Below, in pieces: positions 17,088-26,430 of a stretch of 64,000 nt of DNA. A model generated the notes under the pieces. That model ran no database searches and was not told where the DNA came from. It was given only the letters and a program-made list of their open reading frames with translations. The position numbers were made by a program, and so were the translations under genes. How positions within the stretch are numbered: position 1 is the first letter of the stretch; each line of letters begins with the position of its first letter. Source of the stretch: Pelovirga terrestris (lineage in GTDB: Bacteria; Desulfobacterota; Desulfuromonadia; Desulfuromonadales; Geopsychrobacteraceae). The stretch spans positions 124,001-188,000 of the forward strand of contig NZ_JACWUN010000004.1 of NCBI RefSeq assembly GCF_014773365.1, given 5' to 3'.

Positions 17088-19475
17088 TTAATTACGCAGC
17101 GGCTTCCCTTTTTTCAGCATGTGCTGTATCCGCTCGGCGGTTTTCTTGTTGCCGCAGAGTTTGAGGAACGCCTGACGTTCCAGTTGCAGCAGGTAGTCCT
17201 CGGAAATCAAGGTGCCGGCGGCAACATCACCGCCACAGATGACATCTGCGATGATGCCGCCGATCTCTTTTTCGTAGGGGGTGACATAGCCTCCCTGTTC
17301 CATATTCCAGAGGCTGGTTTTGATGCTGGCCGCGATATTGCGCCCCGGTGCCGGAATATTTTCCAGCGACTTCTGTGGCCGGTAGTTAACGGCCAGGCCG
17401 AGCACCTTCTGTTTGGCATCAGTAATCAGGCGGTCGATATCCATGCTGATGCTGTCACCCCGGCGCATGTAGTTCAGTCCATACATTTCAGCCGCGCCCA
17501 TTGATACGGTGGCCATGCCGATCTGCTTGAAGTGCTTGAAGATAAAGGGGGTCGGGTCAATCTCGTAGGCTTGCGCCAGCTCAACCGCACGCAGGCACAT
17601 TTCCTTGGTCCCGCCCCCCGCCGGGATCAGACCAACGCCGATCTCCACTAGTCCCATGTAGGTTTCCGCATAGGCATTGATGGCATCGGCGTGGAGGCTG
17701 AATTCACAACCGCCGCCGAGGGTCATACCGAAAGGTGCGGCGACCACCGGCACCTCGGAATATTTGACCGCCATGGTGGCCTTCTGGAAGGCGCGAATCA
17801 TCATGTCGATGTCCTCATAGGCGCCTTCCGCCATCGCCACGGCCAGCAGCATCAGGTTGGCGCCGACAGAAAAGTTGGCCCCCTGATTGCCGATGACCAG
17901 CCCGATACCCTCTGTTTCTGCGCGCTTGATCGCTTTGTGGGTCATCGCCAGGATATCGCCGCTGATGGCGTTCATCTTGGAGTGAAATTCAAACCCGAAG
18001 ACCCCGTCGCCCAGGTCGAGCAACGAGCAATTGGCATTTTTCTCAACCACACCACTGCTTTTTTTCAGAATCTGCAGGTTGATCTCGCCCGGTTTTAAGG
18101 GGACGGGGCGATATTCTCCGCTGGTCAGATCAAAATACTCTTTCTGCCCTGCGTCGTTGAACCGGTAAAAGGAGGCAACGTTCTTCAACACTGCGGGCAC
18201 CGCCATGCCTTCCTGCTCAGCCCGCTTGACAAACGCGGCAACGCCAATGGCGTCAAGCATTTCAAAGGGGCCGATCTCCCAGTTGAAGCCCCATTTCATG
18301 GCGTTATCGATGTTGAGTACGTCGTCAGCAATTTCCGGAATCCGGTTGACCGTGTAGATCAGGGTGTCGCGCAGGGTCTTCCAGGCGTATTCGGCCGCCT
18401 TGTCCTGTCCGGTCACCACCATCTTGATCTTCTGCGCCGGATCATCGACCATGTTGACCGCTGTAATCGAAGCAAATTTCGGTTTCTGCGCCGGCTTGAA
18501 TTCACCACTGGTGTAGTCGTAGTAGAGGATCTGACGCTGTCCTTCGACCTGCTGTTTTTTGTAGAATCCCGCCTTGCTCTTGTTGCCGAGCAGGCCCTTG
18601 TCGATCATCTGCTGCATGAACTCAGGGACAACGAAGGTGTCCCGCTGTTCGTCGTCTTTGAGCAGTTCGTAGGAGTTTTTACAGATGTGCGCCAGGGTGT
18701 CGATGCCGACCAGGTCAACGGTCCGAAAAGCAGCGGACTTAGGGCGCGCTGTAGCCGGTCCGGCAATGGCATCAACCTCTTCGACGGTCATCCCCATGGC
18801 CAACATGTGCTCGATTCCTTTGAAGATGGCGTACACACCGATCCGGTTGGCAATAAAGTTGGGTGTGTCTTTGGCGTAGACGATCCCTTTACCGAGGCGG
18901 CGGCTGATGAAGTCTGCCATGCCGGCCACGACCGCGGGGTCGGTTTCCCGGCAGGGGACAATTTCCAGCAGGCGCATGTAACGGGGCGGGTTGAAAAAAT
19001 GGGTAATCAGAAAGTTTTTACGGACCTCGGGGGGCAACACCTGCGCCATCTCGTTGATCGACAAGCCGCTGGTGTTGGAGGAGAGGATCGCTCCCGGTGC
19101 CAGATGCGGGATCAGTTTTTCGAACAACTGTTTTTTGATCGGCAGATGCTCGATGACAACCTCAATCACCCAATCGCAATGGTTGAGCTGTGACAGATCA
19201 TCCTCCAGATTACCAATGCTGATCCGGTCGGCGTAGGTCGACAGGTAGAAGGGGGCCGGTTTCATTTTCGTTAATCCCGCCAGGCCGTCACGGGTGATCC
19301 GGTTGCGCACCTGTGGACTTTCCAGAGTCAGGCCCTGGGCCTGTTCATCAGCATTCGGTTCTTTGGGAATGATGTCAAGGAGCAGCACATCGAGTCCGGC
19401 GTTGGCCAGATGCGCAGCAATGGTGGCTCCCATGACTCCGGCGCCTAACACGGCGACGCGTTTGATCTGTCTCAT
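17088..19475 (-). CDS. fadN: 3-hydroxyacyl-CoA dehydrogenase/enoyl-CoA hydratase, FadN type
   Basis: 795 residues in the order dehydrogenase first, hydratase last: VAVLGAGVMGATIAAHLANA (NAD-binding, residues 8-27), ILSSNTSGLSINEMA and THFFNPPRYMRLLEIVP of the hydroxyacyl-CoA dehydrogenase, then a C-terminal crotonase domain with NFSVGANLMLL and GMTLGGGCEFSLHADAI. E. coli FadB has the reverse order; this order and length match B. subtilis FadN. It hydrates enoyl-CoA and oxidises the 3-hydroxyacyl-CoA with NAD. Its ATG overlaps the fadD stop by four bases, and it is followed by fadA and fadE. Confidence 0.93.
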   Translation of the reverse strand: MRQIKRVAVLGAGVMGATIAAHLANAGLDVLLLDIIPKEPNADEQAQGLTLESPQVRNRITRDGLAGLTKMKPAPFYLSTYADRISIGNLEDDLSQLNHCDWVIEVVIEHLPIKKQLFEKLIPHLAPGAILSSNTSGLSINEMAQVLPPEVRKNFLITHFFNPPRYMRLLEIVPCRETDPAVVAGMADFISRRLGKGIVYAKDTPNFIANRIGVYAIFKGIEHMLAMGMTVEEVDAIAGPATARPKSAAFRTVDLVGIDTLAHICKNSYELLKDDEQRDTFVVPEFMQQMIDKGLLGNKSKAGFYKKQQVEGQRQILYYDYTSGEFKPAQKPKFASITAVNMVDDPAQKIKMVVTGQDKAAEYAWKTLRDTLIYTVNRIPEIADDVLNIDNAMKWGFNWEIGPFEMLDAIGVAAFVKRAEQEGMAVPAVLKNVASFYRFNDAGQKEYFDLTSGEYRPVPLKPGEINLQILKKSSGVVEKNANCSLLDLGDGVFGFEFHSKMNAISGDILAMTHKAIKRAETEGIGLVIGNQGANFSVGANLMLLAVAMAEGAYEDIDMMIRAFQKATMAVKYSEVPVVAAPFGMTLGGGCEFSLHADAINAYAETYMGLVEIGVGLIPAGGGTKEMCLRAVELAQAYEIDPTPFIFKHFKQIGMATVSMGAAEMYGLNYMRRGDSISMDIDRLITDAKQKVLGLAVNYRPQKSLENIPAPGRNIAASIKTSLWNMEQGGYVTPYEKEIGGIIADVICGGDVAAGTLISEDYLLQLERQAFLKLCGNKKTAERIQHMLKKGKPLRN

Positions 19476-21307
19476 TTTTCACCTCCGTTGGTCAGATAGA
19501 GTTGGTCTATCTGATCTTTGTGTATGGCGTAGATTTCCTTACGTTTCTGTTTCATGGTCGGGGTCAGCTCGCCGCCTTCAATGGAAAACTCCCGCGGTAG
19601 CAGGGCAAATTTTTTAATCGTTTGATAGGAGGGTTGGGACTGGTTGAACAGCTCAACCCGCTCCTTGAACAGTTCCAGAACCCGTCGGTTGGTGACCAGT
19701 TCGTCAACGGCCAGATAGTCAAGTTTCTCCCGCTGTGCCAGTTCGATCAGCCGCTCCAGGCTCGGTGTCAGCAGTGCCACCAGATAAGGCTTGGCGTCGC
19801 CGTAAACAAAAGCCTGGGAAATATATTTATCCAACTTCAGGGCATTTTCCAGCGGCTGAGGAGGGATGTTCTTGCCGGCAGCGGTTATGATGATCTCTTT
19901 TTTTCGGTCGACGATGGTGACGAACCCCTGTTCATCAATGGTGGCAATATCACCACTTTTAAACCAGCCGTCATCCATGGCTGCAGCCGTCGTCTTGTCA
20001 TCTTTATAGTAGCCCTGCATCACCTGTGGCCCCTTGATCAGCAGCTCGCCATCCTCAGCCAGTTTCAGCTGTGTCCCTTCCAACGGGATTCCGACCGAAC
20101 CGAAGCGCAGATGCCGGCGATTATTCAGGGTGACCGCCGGACTGGTTTCGGTCAACCCGTAGCCCTCAAAGACCGGCAGGCCGATAACCCACATAAATTC
20201 ATTAACGGTTTTGTCCAGAGGTGCGCCGCCGCAGATGAACGAGCGCAGGTTCCCGCCGAATTTTGCGCGGATTTTGCTGAACACCAGTTTGTCATAGATC
20301 CGGTACTTCAGCCCCAGCAGCCCCACCGGCTGATTGTCAAGGTAGCGTCTGCGTACATATTCGCGCCCGATGTCAACGGCGCGGTGGAATAACTGTCGTT
20401 TTAGAGATGAACTCTGATGGACGCTTTCGTAGATCCGTGAATGAATCTTTTCAAATAAGCGCGGCACGCTGACGATGAAGGTTGGTTTGATTTCAATGAT
20501 ATTTTCAAGGACGGTGTTGACGCTCTCGGCAAAGGCGATGTGGCTACCGAGCAGCAAGGCGCTGTGGTAGCCGGCTGTACGCTCAAGAACATGACTTAAG
20601 GGGAGGAAACTGAGAAAGATATCGTCCGGGTTGATTCCACCAAGATGCTCATGACCGATGGTGGCATTGATGAGCAAATTATACTGACTCAGCATCACCC
20701 CTTTGGGTTCGCCGGTGGTGCCCGACGTGTAGATTACTGTGGCCAGATGATCGGGAGCAATCGATTCTATATTTTTTTCGATCTGTGCTTTCTCGTCAGA
20801 GGTCAGGGGGTGGGAAACTTCGGAAAGTTGATTGAGGGTATAGACCGGCAGTTTGAGATCACCGAGAAAACGTTCGAAAGAAACAACCAGTTCGACCTGG
20901 GGCAGTTGATCGCGGACACCCAGCAGCTTTTCGTACTGCTGGCGTCCTGAGACAAAGACGATTTTTGCGGCGCAGTGGTTAATGATGTAAGCAGCTTGGG
21001 CGCCGGTATTGGTGGCGTAGATCGGCACGCTGGCGCCCCCGGCGGTTTGAATACCGAAATCGGCGATGGCCCAACCAATGCGATTTTCGGAGAAAATTAC
21101 GACATTGTCGCCCAACTGCATCCCGGCTTTGCGCAGTCCGCGAGCTGTCATCAGCACCCTGAGGTAGAATTGCTGGTAGTTCAGCGTGATATAGCTGCCG
21201 CTACGTTTATAGCTGAGGGCCGGTCGGTCGGCGTGTTGCTCAGCGGTTCGGCGCAACATCTGCGGCAACGATTGATAGGGACAGTTCGGATGTGGTGTGC
21301 TGGGCAT
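19472..21307 (-). CDS. fadD: Long-chain fatty acid-CoA ligase
   Basis: 611 residues with the AMP-binding P-loop VIYTSGTTGEPKGVMLSQYN, the motif YGLTETSPAVTLN, and DGWFKSGDIATIDEQGFVTI followed by DRKKEIIITAAGKNIPPQPL, all standard for AMP-forming acyl-CoA synthetases. It activates fatty acids at the inner face of the membrane. First gene of the beta-oxidation transcript: a good promoter lies upstream and the stop overlaps fadN. GGAGAAG precedes the ATG. Its length and the long linker fit long-chain rather than short-chain substrates. Confidence 0.94.
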   Translation of the reverse strand: MPSTPHPNCPYQSLPQMLRRTAEQHADRPALSYKRSGSYITLNYQQFYLRVLMTARGLRKAGMQLGDNVVIFSENRIGWAIADFGIQTAGGASVPIYATNTGAQAAYIINHCAAKIVFVSGRQQYEKLLGVRDQLPQVELVVSFERFLGDLKLPVYTLNQLSEVSHPLTSDEKAQIEKNIESIAPDHLATVIYTSGTTGEPKGVMLSQYNLLINATIGHEHLGGINPDDIFLSFLPLSHVLERTAGYHSALLLGSHIAFAESVNTVLENIIEIKPTFIVSVPRLFEKIHSRIYESVHQSSSLKRQLFHRAVDIGREYVRRRYLDNQPVGLLGLKYRIYDKLVFSKIRAKFGGNLRSFICGGAPLDKTVNEFMWVIGLPVFEGYGLTETSPAVTLNNRRHLRFGSVGIPLEGTQLKLAEDGELLIKGPQVMQGYYKDDKTTAAAMDDGWFKSGDIATIDEQGFVTIVDRKKEIIITAAGKNIPPQPLENALKLDKYISQAFVYGDAKPYLVALLTPSLERLIELAQREKLDYLAVDELVTNRRVLELFKERVELFNQSQPSYQTIKKFALLPREFSIEGGELTPTMKQKRKEIYAIHKDQIDQLYLTNGGEK

Positions 21308-21373
21308 GATCTGAGCTTCTCCCTGGCGCTGTACCGCTGCGCAGATACCAATCAGTTAGTGTCGTATGACTCA

Positions 21374-21402
21374 GTTATATCTAACCTTAACGTTCACGTC
21401 AA
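21374..21402 (-). promoter_or_regulatory. Promoter of the fadD-fadN-fadA-fadE operon
   Basis: On the minus strand TTGACG (21402-21397), 17 bases, TATAAC (21379-21374): five of six matches in each box. It is about 65 bases before the fadD start. No clear operator palindrome was seen. Confidence 0.7.
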
Positions 21403-21430
21403 ATTAAAAATAAAACGATTTTCTATCGTT
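21401..21430 (-). terminator. Weak terminator after the RND gene
   Basis: On the minus strand AACGAT (21430-21425), short loop, ATCGTT (21419-21414), then TTATTTTTAATTT. The stem has only six pairs. It separates the RND operon from fadD and overlaps the fadD -35 region. Confidence 0.5.
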
Positions 21431-21456
21431 ATCTATTAGTCGTTGTGGTCCTGTCG

Positions 21457-23793
21457 TCAGGGTTGCGGTTGTTCGGGTTTGTTTTTGGGTAGCAGCAAGC
21501 AGGCTAGTGCCGGCAGCAGTAGAATCGCGCCAAGCATATTGACCAGGAACATGAAGGTCAAAAGAATGCCCATGTCAGCCTGAAATTTAAGAGGCGAAAA
21601 GATCCAGGTGGCGACGCCGATAGCGAGAGTGGCACCAGTAAATACAACACCGTTTCCGGTCACTGCCAGGGTGTGCAGATACGCCTGTTGCAGGGGCATT
21701 CCCTTGCTTAAGTTGCTGCGCAGTCGACTGAAAATGTAGATACCGTAATCCACGCCGACGCCGACCCCTAAGGCCACCACCGGCAAGGTAGAAACCTTCA
21801 GGCCGATTTCGAGGAGACTCATCAGGGCGTAAGCGAGCAGTGAGACCAGCCCGAGGGGCAGGACAATACAGAGAACCGCTCTGATCGAGCGGAACTGGAT
21901 ATAGCAAAGGAGGATGACGGCACCAAAGACATAGAGCAGAATGGGAAACTGGGCAGCTGAGACCTCTTCATTGGTCGCTGCCATGACGCCGACATTGCCG
22001 GTGGCCAGACGAAATGAGATGTTTTCGTAAGGGTGCTGGTTGCGGTAGCTTTTAACCTCTGCGACGATCCGGTCAATGGTTTCGGCCTTATGGTCTTCAG
22101 TGAAGATCATGATCGGCATCACGCTGCAATCAGAGTTAAGCAGGCGGCTGCTGGTCGGCACATAACCCACCGCCTGCACCATGCTCGACTGATTGCGGGG
22201 CAGCACCCGCCATTTCAGGCTGCCTTCGTTCCAGCCGGAATAGATGGTTTTGGCGATTCCCGGCAGCCCGACCACCGACTGCACTCCGGGAACATTGTTC
22301 ATGTGCCAGGCAAAACGGTCGACGGCGGACATAATGTCATAGTCGATGCAGCCGTCCGCCTCGGTTTCGACAATCACCGACAGCAGATCAACGCCGATGG
22401 AAAAATGGGTGGTGATAACGTCACTGTCCATATTATAGCGCGAATCGGTACGCAGCTCAGGCACCCCGCGATGCATATCTCCGATCTTGACATCAGCGCC
22501 CTTCCAGGCTCCGAAAGCGAAAAGAACCAGCGCTACGCCAATGATGATGCGCGCCGGGCGCGGTTCAGCGGCTTGCTCAAAAAATCGCCATACCGGCTTG
22601 AGAACCTGGACCTGCTGATTGACCCGGCGGTGATAGCGATTACCGGTTCGGACATAGGAAAGCAGGATCGGCAGCAGGACCAGATTGGTCAGAATAATGG
22701 CAGCAACGCCCAGGCTGGCGGTGACTGCCATCTCCTGGATCACCTGGATTTCGATCAGACGGATAGTGATAAAGCCGATGGTGTCGCTGGCCAGGGCAAC
22801 AAAACCGGGCAGCAGCAGTTGTCGAAAGCTGGCTTTGGCGGCATCGATCCGCTGGGCTCCGGCCCGAACTTCGGCGGTGTTGGCGGTAATCATCTGCACC
22901 GCATGGCTGACCCCGATGGCAAAAATCAGGAATGGGACCAGCAGCCCCATCGGGTCGATACCGTAGCCGAGAACCGGCAGCATGCCAAGTTGCCAGATCA
23001 CTGCGGTTAGGGAGCAGGCCAGAGGAATCAGGGTGAGGATCACTGAACGGGTATAGAGAAACACCAGAACCGTGGTGATGATAAAGGCGATCAGAAAAAA
23101 CAGGACGACCCGTTGAGCGCCATCAGCAATATCGCCGACTACTTTGGCAAAGCCGATGATGTGGACATCGATCCGGTCGCTCTGGTATGTCTCGCGGATC
23201 TTCTCTTCGAGCAGGGCAGAGGCGTGGATAAAGTCAAGCCGTTCGCCGCTGCCGGGATCAATTTCCAGCAGTTCAGCGCTGATCATGGCGCCGCTGAAAT
23301 CATTGGCGACCAGGCGACCGACGATGCCGGCTTTCAGAATGTTTTCTCGAACCCGTTCCAACCCTTCCGCTGTCGGGGTAAAGTCAGCAGGAACCACATT
23401 GCCACCGGCAATGCCGTCTTCAACCACTTCGGTATAGCGGACGTTGGGGGTAAACAGGGAGCTGACCTGGGAACGGTCGACGCCGGGAATGAAAAAAACG
23501 TCATCAGTAGCCTGCTCAAGGGTTTCAAAAAAGTCGGCGGTAAAGATATCCCCTTCTTTAGCCATCAGGGCGATCATGACCCGGTTGGCACCGCCAAATT
23601 CCTGACCATGCTCAATGTAGGTCTGCATGTACTCATGTTCAAGGGGGAGCAGTTTGGCAAATCCGGCATCAATGCGTAGTTGGCTTAAGGATATCCCCAT
23701 CAGGATGGTCATAATGAGGAAGAAGCCCAGGAGCAGAGGGCGATTGCCGAAAATCAAACCTTCCAGCAGGTTGGTGATCCGATCGCGTTTCAT
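21457..23793 (-). CDS. RND/MMPL-family hydrophobic-substrate transporter
   Basis: 778 residues with the RND half-repeat plan: a first membrane helix (about 18-36), a large loop, helices around 225-380 with IDPMGLLVPFLIFAIGVSHA, and a second set near the C-terminus with VALGVGVGVDYGIYIFSRLR. This is the sterol-sensing/MMPL type (HpnN-like), not the drug-efflux HAE1 type, which is about 1000 residues. Such proteins move lipids or hydrophobic molecules across the inner membrane or to outer-membrane partners. It ends an operon with DUF1302, DUF1329 and YCF48-like genes. Substrate unknown; adjacency to fad genes suggests fatty acids or hydrocarbons. Confidence 0.88.
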   Translation of the reverse strand: MKRDRITNLLEGLIFGNRPLLLGFFLIMTILMGISLSQLRIDAGFAKLLPLEHEYMQTYIEHGQEFGGANRVMIALMAKEGDIFTADFFETLEQATDDVFFIPGVDRSQVSSLFTPNVRYTEVVEDGIAGGNVVPADFTPTAEGLERVRENILKAGIVGRLVANDFSGAMISAELLEIDPGSGERLDFIHASALLEEKIRETYQSDRIDVHIIGFAKVVGDIADGAQRVVLFFLIAFIITTVLVFLYTRSVILTLIPLACSLTAVIWQLGMLPVLGYGIDPMGLLVPFLIFAIGVSHAVQMITANTAEVRAGAQRIDAAKASFRQLLLPGFVALASDTIGFITIRLIEIQVIQEMAVTASLGVAAIILTNLVLLPILLSYVRTGNRYHRRVNQQVQVLKPVWRFFEQAAEPRPARIIIGVALVLFAFGAWKGADVKIGDMHRGVPELRTDSRYNMDSDVITTHFSIGVDLLSVIVETEADGCIDYDIMSAVDRFAWHMNNVPGVQSVVGLPGIAKTIYSGWNEGSLKWRVLPRNQSSMVQAVGYVPTSSRLLNSDCSVMPIMIFTEDHKAETIDRIVAEVKSYRNQHPYENISFRLATGNVGVMAATNEEVSAAQFPILLYVFGAVILLCYIQFRSIRAVLCIVLPLGLVSLLAYALMSLLEIGLKVSTLPVVALGVGVGVDYGIYIFSRLRSNLSKGMPLQQAYLHTLAVTGNGVVFTGATLAIGVATWIFSPLKFQADMGILLTFMFLVNMLGAILLLPALACLLLPKNKPEQPQP

Positions 23794-23817
23794 GATTTTC
23801 TCTCGTCGTAGCGACAG

Positions 23818-24777
23818 TTAGCGGAGCAGGGATTGTGGCAGCAGGGTCACACCAAAGTCGCCAACAGCAAGAACCCCGCCATCAGCTGTTTCCAGCAGTT
23901 TGCTGAATCCTTTGCGATCCGGATCCTGACGTACACTGTAGCTTTGCCCATGATCCTTACTGACCAGCAGCGTTCCGCTTAATCCTGCAATCAGTGAGGT
24001 GCCGTCCTTAAGCTGCAGCCCGGTGGTCAGACCCGCTTCGGTGTCGGTCGGCAGCTGCCGCCAGTTTTCGCCAAGGTTGTCAGAACGGAACAGATGGCCG
24101 CGCAGACCAAACAGCAGGAGGCTGGTATCCTTTAAAGGAAGGATGCCGAAAAATGAACCTGAATAGTCCGGGGTCAGTTCAATAAAGGTTTCACCCTGAT
24201 CGTCAGAGCGATAGACGATGCCTGCTTCAGCTGCGATGAAAAGATGGTCCCCCACAGCGGCTATAGCATTAAGATGAAAATCATCCTCGCTGATCCAGCG
24301 TTGCTCCCAGGTCCTCCCACCATCATCAGTCTCAAGAAAAGTGCCGTAGGCGCCCAGGGCAAAGCCTCTGTTGATGTCGAGAAAAAACACCGACAGCAGT
24401 GGTGGTTGTTCATCGATGTCCTGATGTACCAGGTGCCAGTTCTGGCCACCATCAGTGGTTTTCAAAATAGTCAGGTCGTGACCGACTGCCCAGCCATGCT
24501 GTGGATCAATGAAGGTGATTGCGGTCAGGGTGGCTTGAGTCGGGACGATTATTTGCTGCCAGCTCTTGCCAAGGTCGGTACTGCGTAACAGGTGGCCGCG
24601 CTCACCAACAACGATCAGATCCTCACCCGCTCTTGCCGCACCCAGCAGCAGGGCTTCCGGTGCCAGGCGGGCAGCGACGGAATTATTGTCGGCACCGGCA
24701 GTGATCGGCACCATGATAAGGATCAGCAGACAAGTCAGGGCGACAATGTGATGTGATGTTTTGCTGCGGGGACACAT
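23818..24777 (-). CDS. Periplasmic YCF48/BNR-repeat beta-propeller protein
   Basis: Start at 24777 chosen because it gives a signal peptide (MCPRSKTSHHIVALTCLLIL, cut near ITAGA-D) with AGGT before it; the upstream in-frame Met at 24837 does not. About 319 residues. Repeated units of the kind STDLGKSWQQI, TTDGGQNWHLV, TDDGGRTWEQR, SDDQGETFIEL, SDNLGENWRQL and SKDHGQSYSVR are Asp-box/YCF48 propeller blades. Homologues sit beside RND transporters with DUF1302 and DUF1329 genes. Probably a periplasmic assembly or adaptor factor of that system; the mechanism is unknown. Confidence 0.82.
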   Translation of the reverse strand: MCPRSKTSHHIVALTCLLILIMVPITAGADNNSVAARLAPEALLLGAARAGEDLIVVGERGHLLRSTDLGKSWQQIIVPTQATLTAITFIDPQHGWAVGHDLTILKTTDGGQNWHLVHQDIDEQPPLLSVFFLDINRGFALGAYGTFLETDDGGRTWEQRWISEDDFHLNAIAAVGDHLFIAAEAGIVYRSDDQGETFIELTPDYSGSFFGILPLKDTSLLLFGLRGHLFRSDNLGENWRQLPTDTEAGLTTGLQLKDGTSLIAGLSGTLLVSKDHGQSYSVRQDPDRKGFSKLLETADGGVLAVGDFGVTLLPQSLLR

Positions 24778-24837
24778 AAGATACCTGCTATGTCGAGGAC
24801 GATGGGAGATTACATGAATTGCCCGAAGGTGGGCCAT

Positions 24838-24903
24838 AGGGGCGGGGTCGCCCCGCCCTGGTGTTGCCGTGACAGGGGCGACGCTCGCGTCGCCCCTGTC
24901 ACG
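24838..24903. repeat. Twin GC-rich hairpins between DUF1329 and YCF48 genes
   Basis: First hairpin: GGGCGGGG (24840-24847) and CCCCGCCC (24851-24858). Second: a perfect 16-base-pair stem, left arm CGTGACAGGGGCGACG (24868-24883), loop CTCG, right arm 24888-24903. No T run follows on either strand, so it is not an ordinary terminator. It looks like a REP-type or mobile palindromic element, or an mRNA-processing/stability site within the operon. Confidence 0.7.
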
Positions 24904-24910
24904 CTAATGA

Positions 24911-26272
24911 TCAACGCCGTCCGGCGCGGCGCAAGGCCCCCTGAGAAAAGTCCTGCTCGCTCAAGGTCACGTCAAAGTTATAGGTCGTCGACTCATTGTC
25001 CATGCCGATGGCGAGGTAGCGCCCCGACTGCAGATCATAGTGAGCTTCCACCGTGGTCCAGTAGGTGGGGACATCATAATAGTTGATGCCGTGTCCTTCC
25101 GATACCCGCCAGAGTTGGTCGCGGTTGTCGTAGAGGTCGGCGGCGACAATCTGCCAGGAATCTTCATCAATATAGAAGGTACGTTGTTTATACAGATGAC
25201 GCGACCCTTCACGCAGGGTTGCTTCAATCACCCAGACCCGATGCAGTTCGTAGCGCAGATGTTCCGGGTTCAGGTGCAGCGGGGTCAGCACGTCGGCATA
25301 TTTAAGTTGATTGCTGTGAAGCTTATAGCTGTTGTAGGGAACGTACAGCTCTTTTTTGCCGACAAGTTTCCAGTCGTAGCGGTCGGGGGCGCCGTTGAAC
25401 ATGTCGAACTGGTCGGTGGTGCGCAGGCTGTCGGAGGCGGTGCCGGGGTTGTCGTAGGCGACATTGGGGGCGCGGCGGACGCGACGCTGACCGGGGTTGT
25501 AGACCCAGGCACTGCGTGGTTCGGCCACCTGGTCGAGGGTTTCATGAACCAGCAGCACCTCACCGGCCAGGCGGGCCGGAGCAGTGACCTCCTGGCGGAA
25601 CATGAGGATGCGGTTGTTCATTTTTTCTTCGGTCATCCCTTCCTGGGAATAGACCAGGCTGAACATGTCCTCAAACTGGACCAGGGTGTAGGCACCGCCG
25701 CGGGTCATGGCCGCTTGCGCGATACTGCGGGTGGCAAAGTCCCCACGGTAGCGCAGCATGTGGTTCCACAACACTTCAATGCCGCTGGTGGGAAGCGGGA
25801 AAGGAATGCCGATGACGGTACCCTTGACGCCGTCGCCATTGTTGACCAGCTCGGCGGTCCGGGCAACCTGTTTGGTGGCATCATAGATGCGCTGCGGCAC
25901 CGAAGCGCTACGGCGGGTCGGATACACATTCATCTTGAAGGTATCGTAGTTTTCCAGCAGCGCCTGATGGCCGACAGTCAGCTTGTCGCGATACTGATCA
26001 ATATTGGCGGCGGTGATGGTAAATTGAATCTGGTCGTTGGCAAAGGGGTCAATATGGTGTTGGCCTTTGACATAACCGGCAGGTGGCGTAGTGATTCCCC
26101 CTTCCCAGGCGGGAATGGTACCGTCGGCGTTGCCGGCGCGTTCAGCGCCTAAGGGGGTCAGATCCTGCCCGAGGCGGGCGGCCTGTTCAGCAGTGATGGC
26201 GGCAAGGGAAAGTCCGGCGGTCGCTGTGACCAGCAGCACGGCGGCTATCAAGACGAATGCTTTTTTCAGCAT
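24911..26272 (-). CDS. DUF1329-family periplasmic protein
   Basis: 453 residues with a signal peptide (MLKKAFVLIAAVLLVTATAG, cut near SLAA-I). The conserved beginning LGQDLTPLGAERAGNADGTI and PAWEGGITTPPAGYVKGQHH is the family hallmark, as is the ending region RTFYIDEDSWQIVAADLYDN. The fold is reported to resemble lipid-binding LolB-like proteins. With DUF1302, YCF48 and RND neighbours it probably binds or hands on a hydrophobic substrate in the periplasm. AAGGAG lies ten bases before the ATG. Confidence 0.9.
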   Translation of the reverse strand: MLKKAFVLIAAVLLVTATAGLSLAAITAEQAARLGQDLTPLGAERAGNADGTIPAWEGGITTPPAGYVKGQHHIDPFANDQIQFTITAANIDQYRDKLTVGHQALLENYDTFKMNVYPTRRSASVPQRIYDATKQVARTAELVNNGDGVKGTVIGIPFPLPTSGIEVLWNHMLRYRGDFATRSIAQAAMTRGGAYTLVQFEDMFSLVYSQEGMTEEKMNNRILMFRQEVTAPARLAGEVLLVHETLDQVAEPRSAWVYNPGQRRVRRAPNVAYDNPGTASDSLRTTDQFDMFNGAPDRYDWKLVGKKELYVPYNSYKLHSNQLKYADVLTPLHLNPEHLRYELHRVWVIEATLREGSRHLYKQRTFYIDEDSWQIVAADLYDNRDQLWRVSEGHGINYYDVPTYWTTVEAHYDLQSGRYLAIGMDNESTTYNFDVTLSEQDFSQGALRRAGRR

Positions 26273-26320
26273 GATGGTTGCTCCTTCAAATTAAGTTGTT
26301 TTGACTGGGGTGATCACAGA

Positions 26321-26400
26321 TCCCATGTCAAGGGACGCTTTTCGTCGTCCATGACCGCTTGCTGTCGCCGTCCATGACGACAAACACCCTTGTCATGGGA
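26321..26400. repeat. Long imperfect inverted repeat between DUF1302 and DUF1329 genes
   Basis: TCCCATGTCAAGGG (26321-26334) and CCCTTGTCATGGGA (26387-26400) pair over 13 of 14 bases. Inside is a direct repeat of GTCCATGAC (26347-26355 and 26370-26378) and further partial pairing. No T run follows. It may slow or protect the transcript between the two genes. Confidence 0.6.
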
Positions 26401-26430
26401 CCTGCGATCCCCCGATTACCCTGCTCGTTA

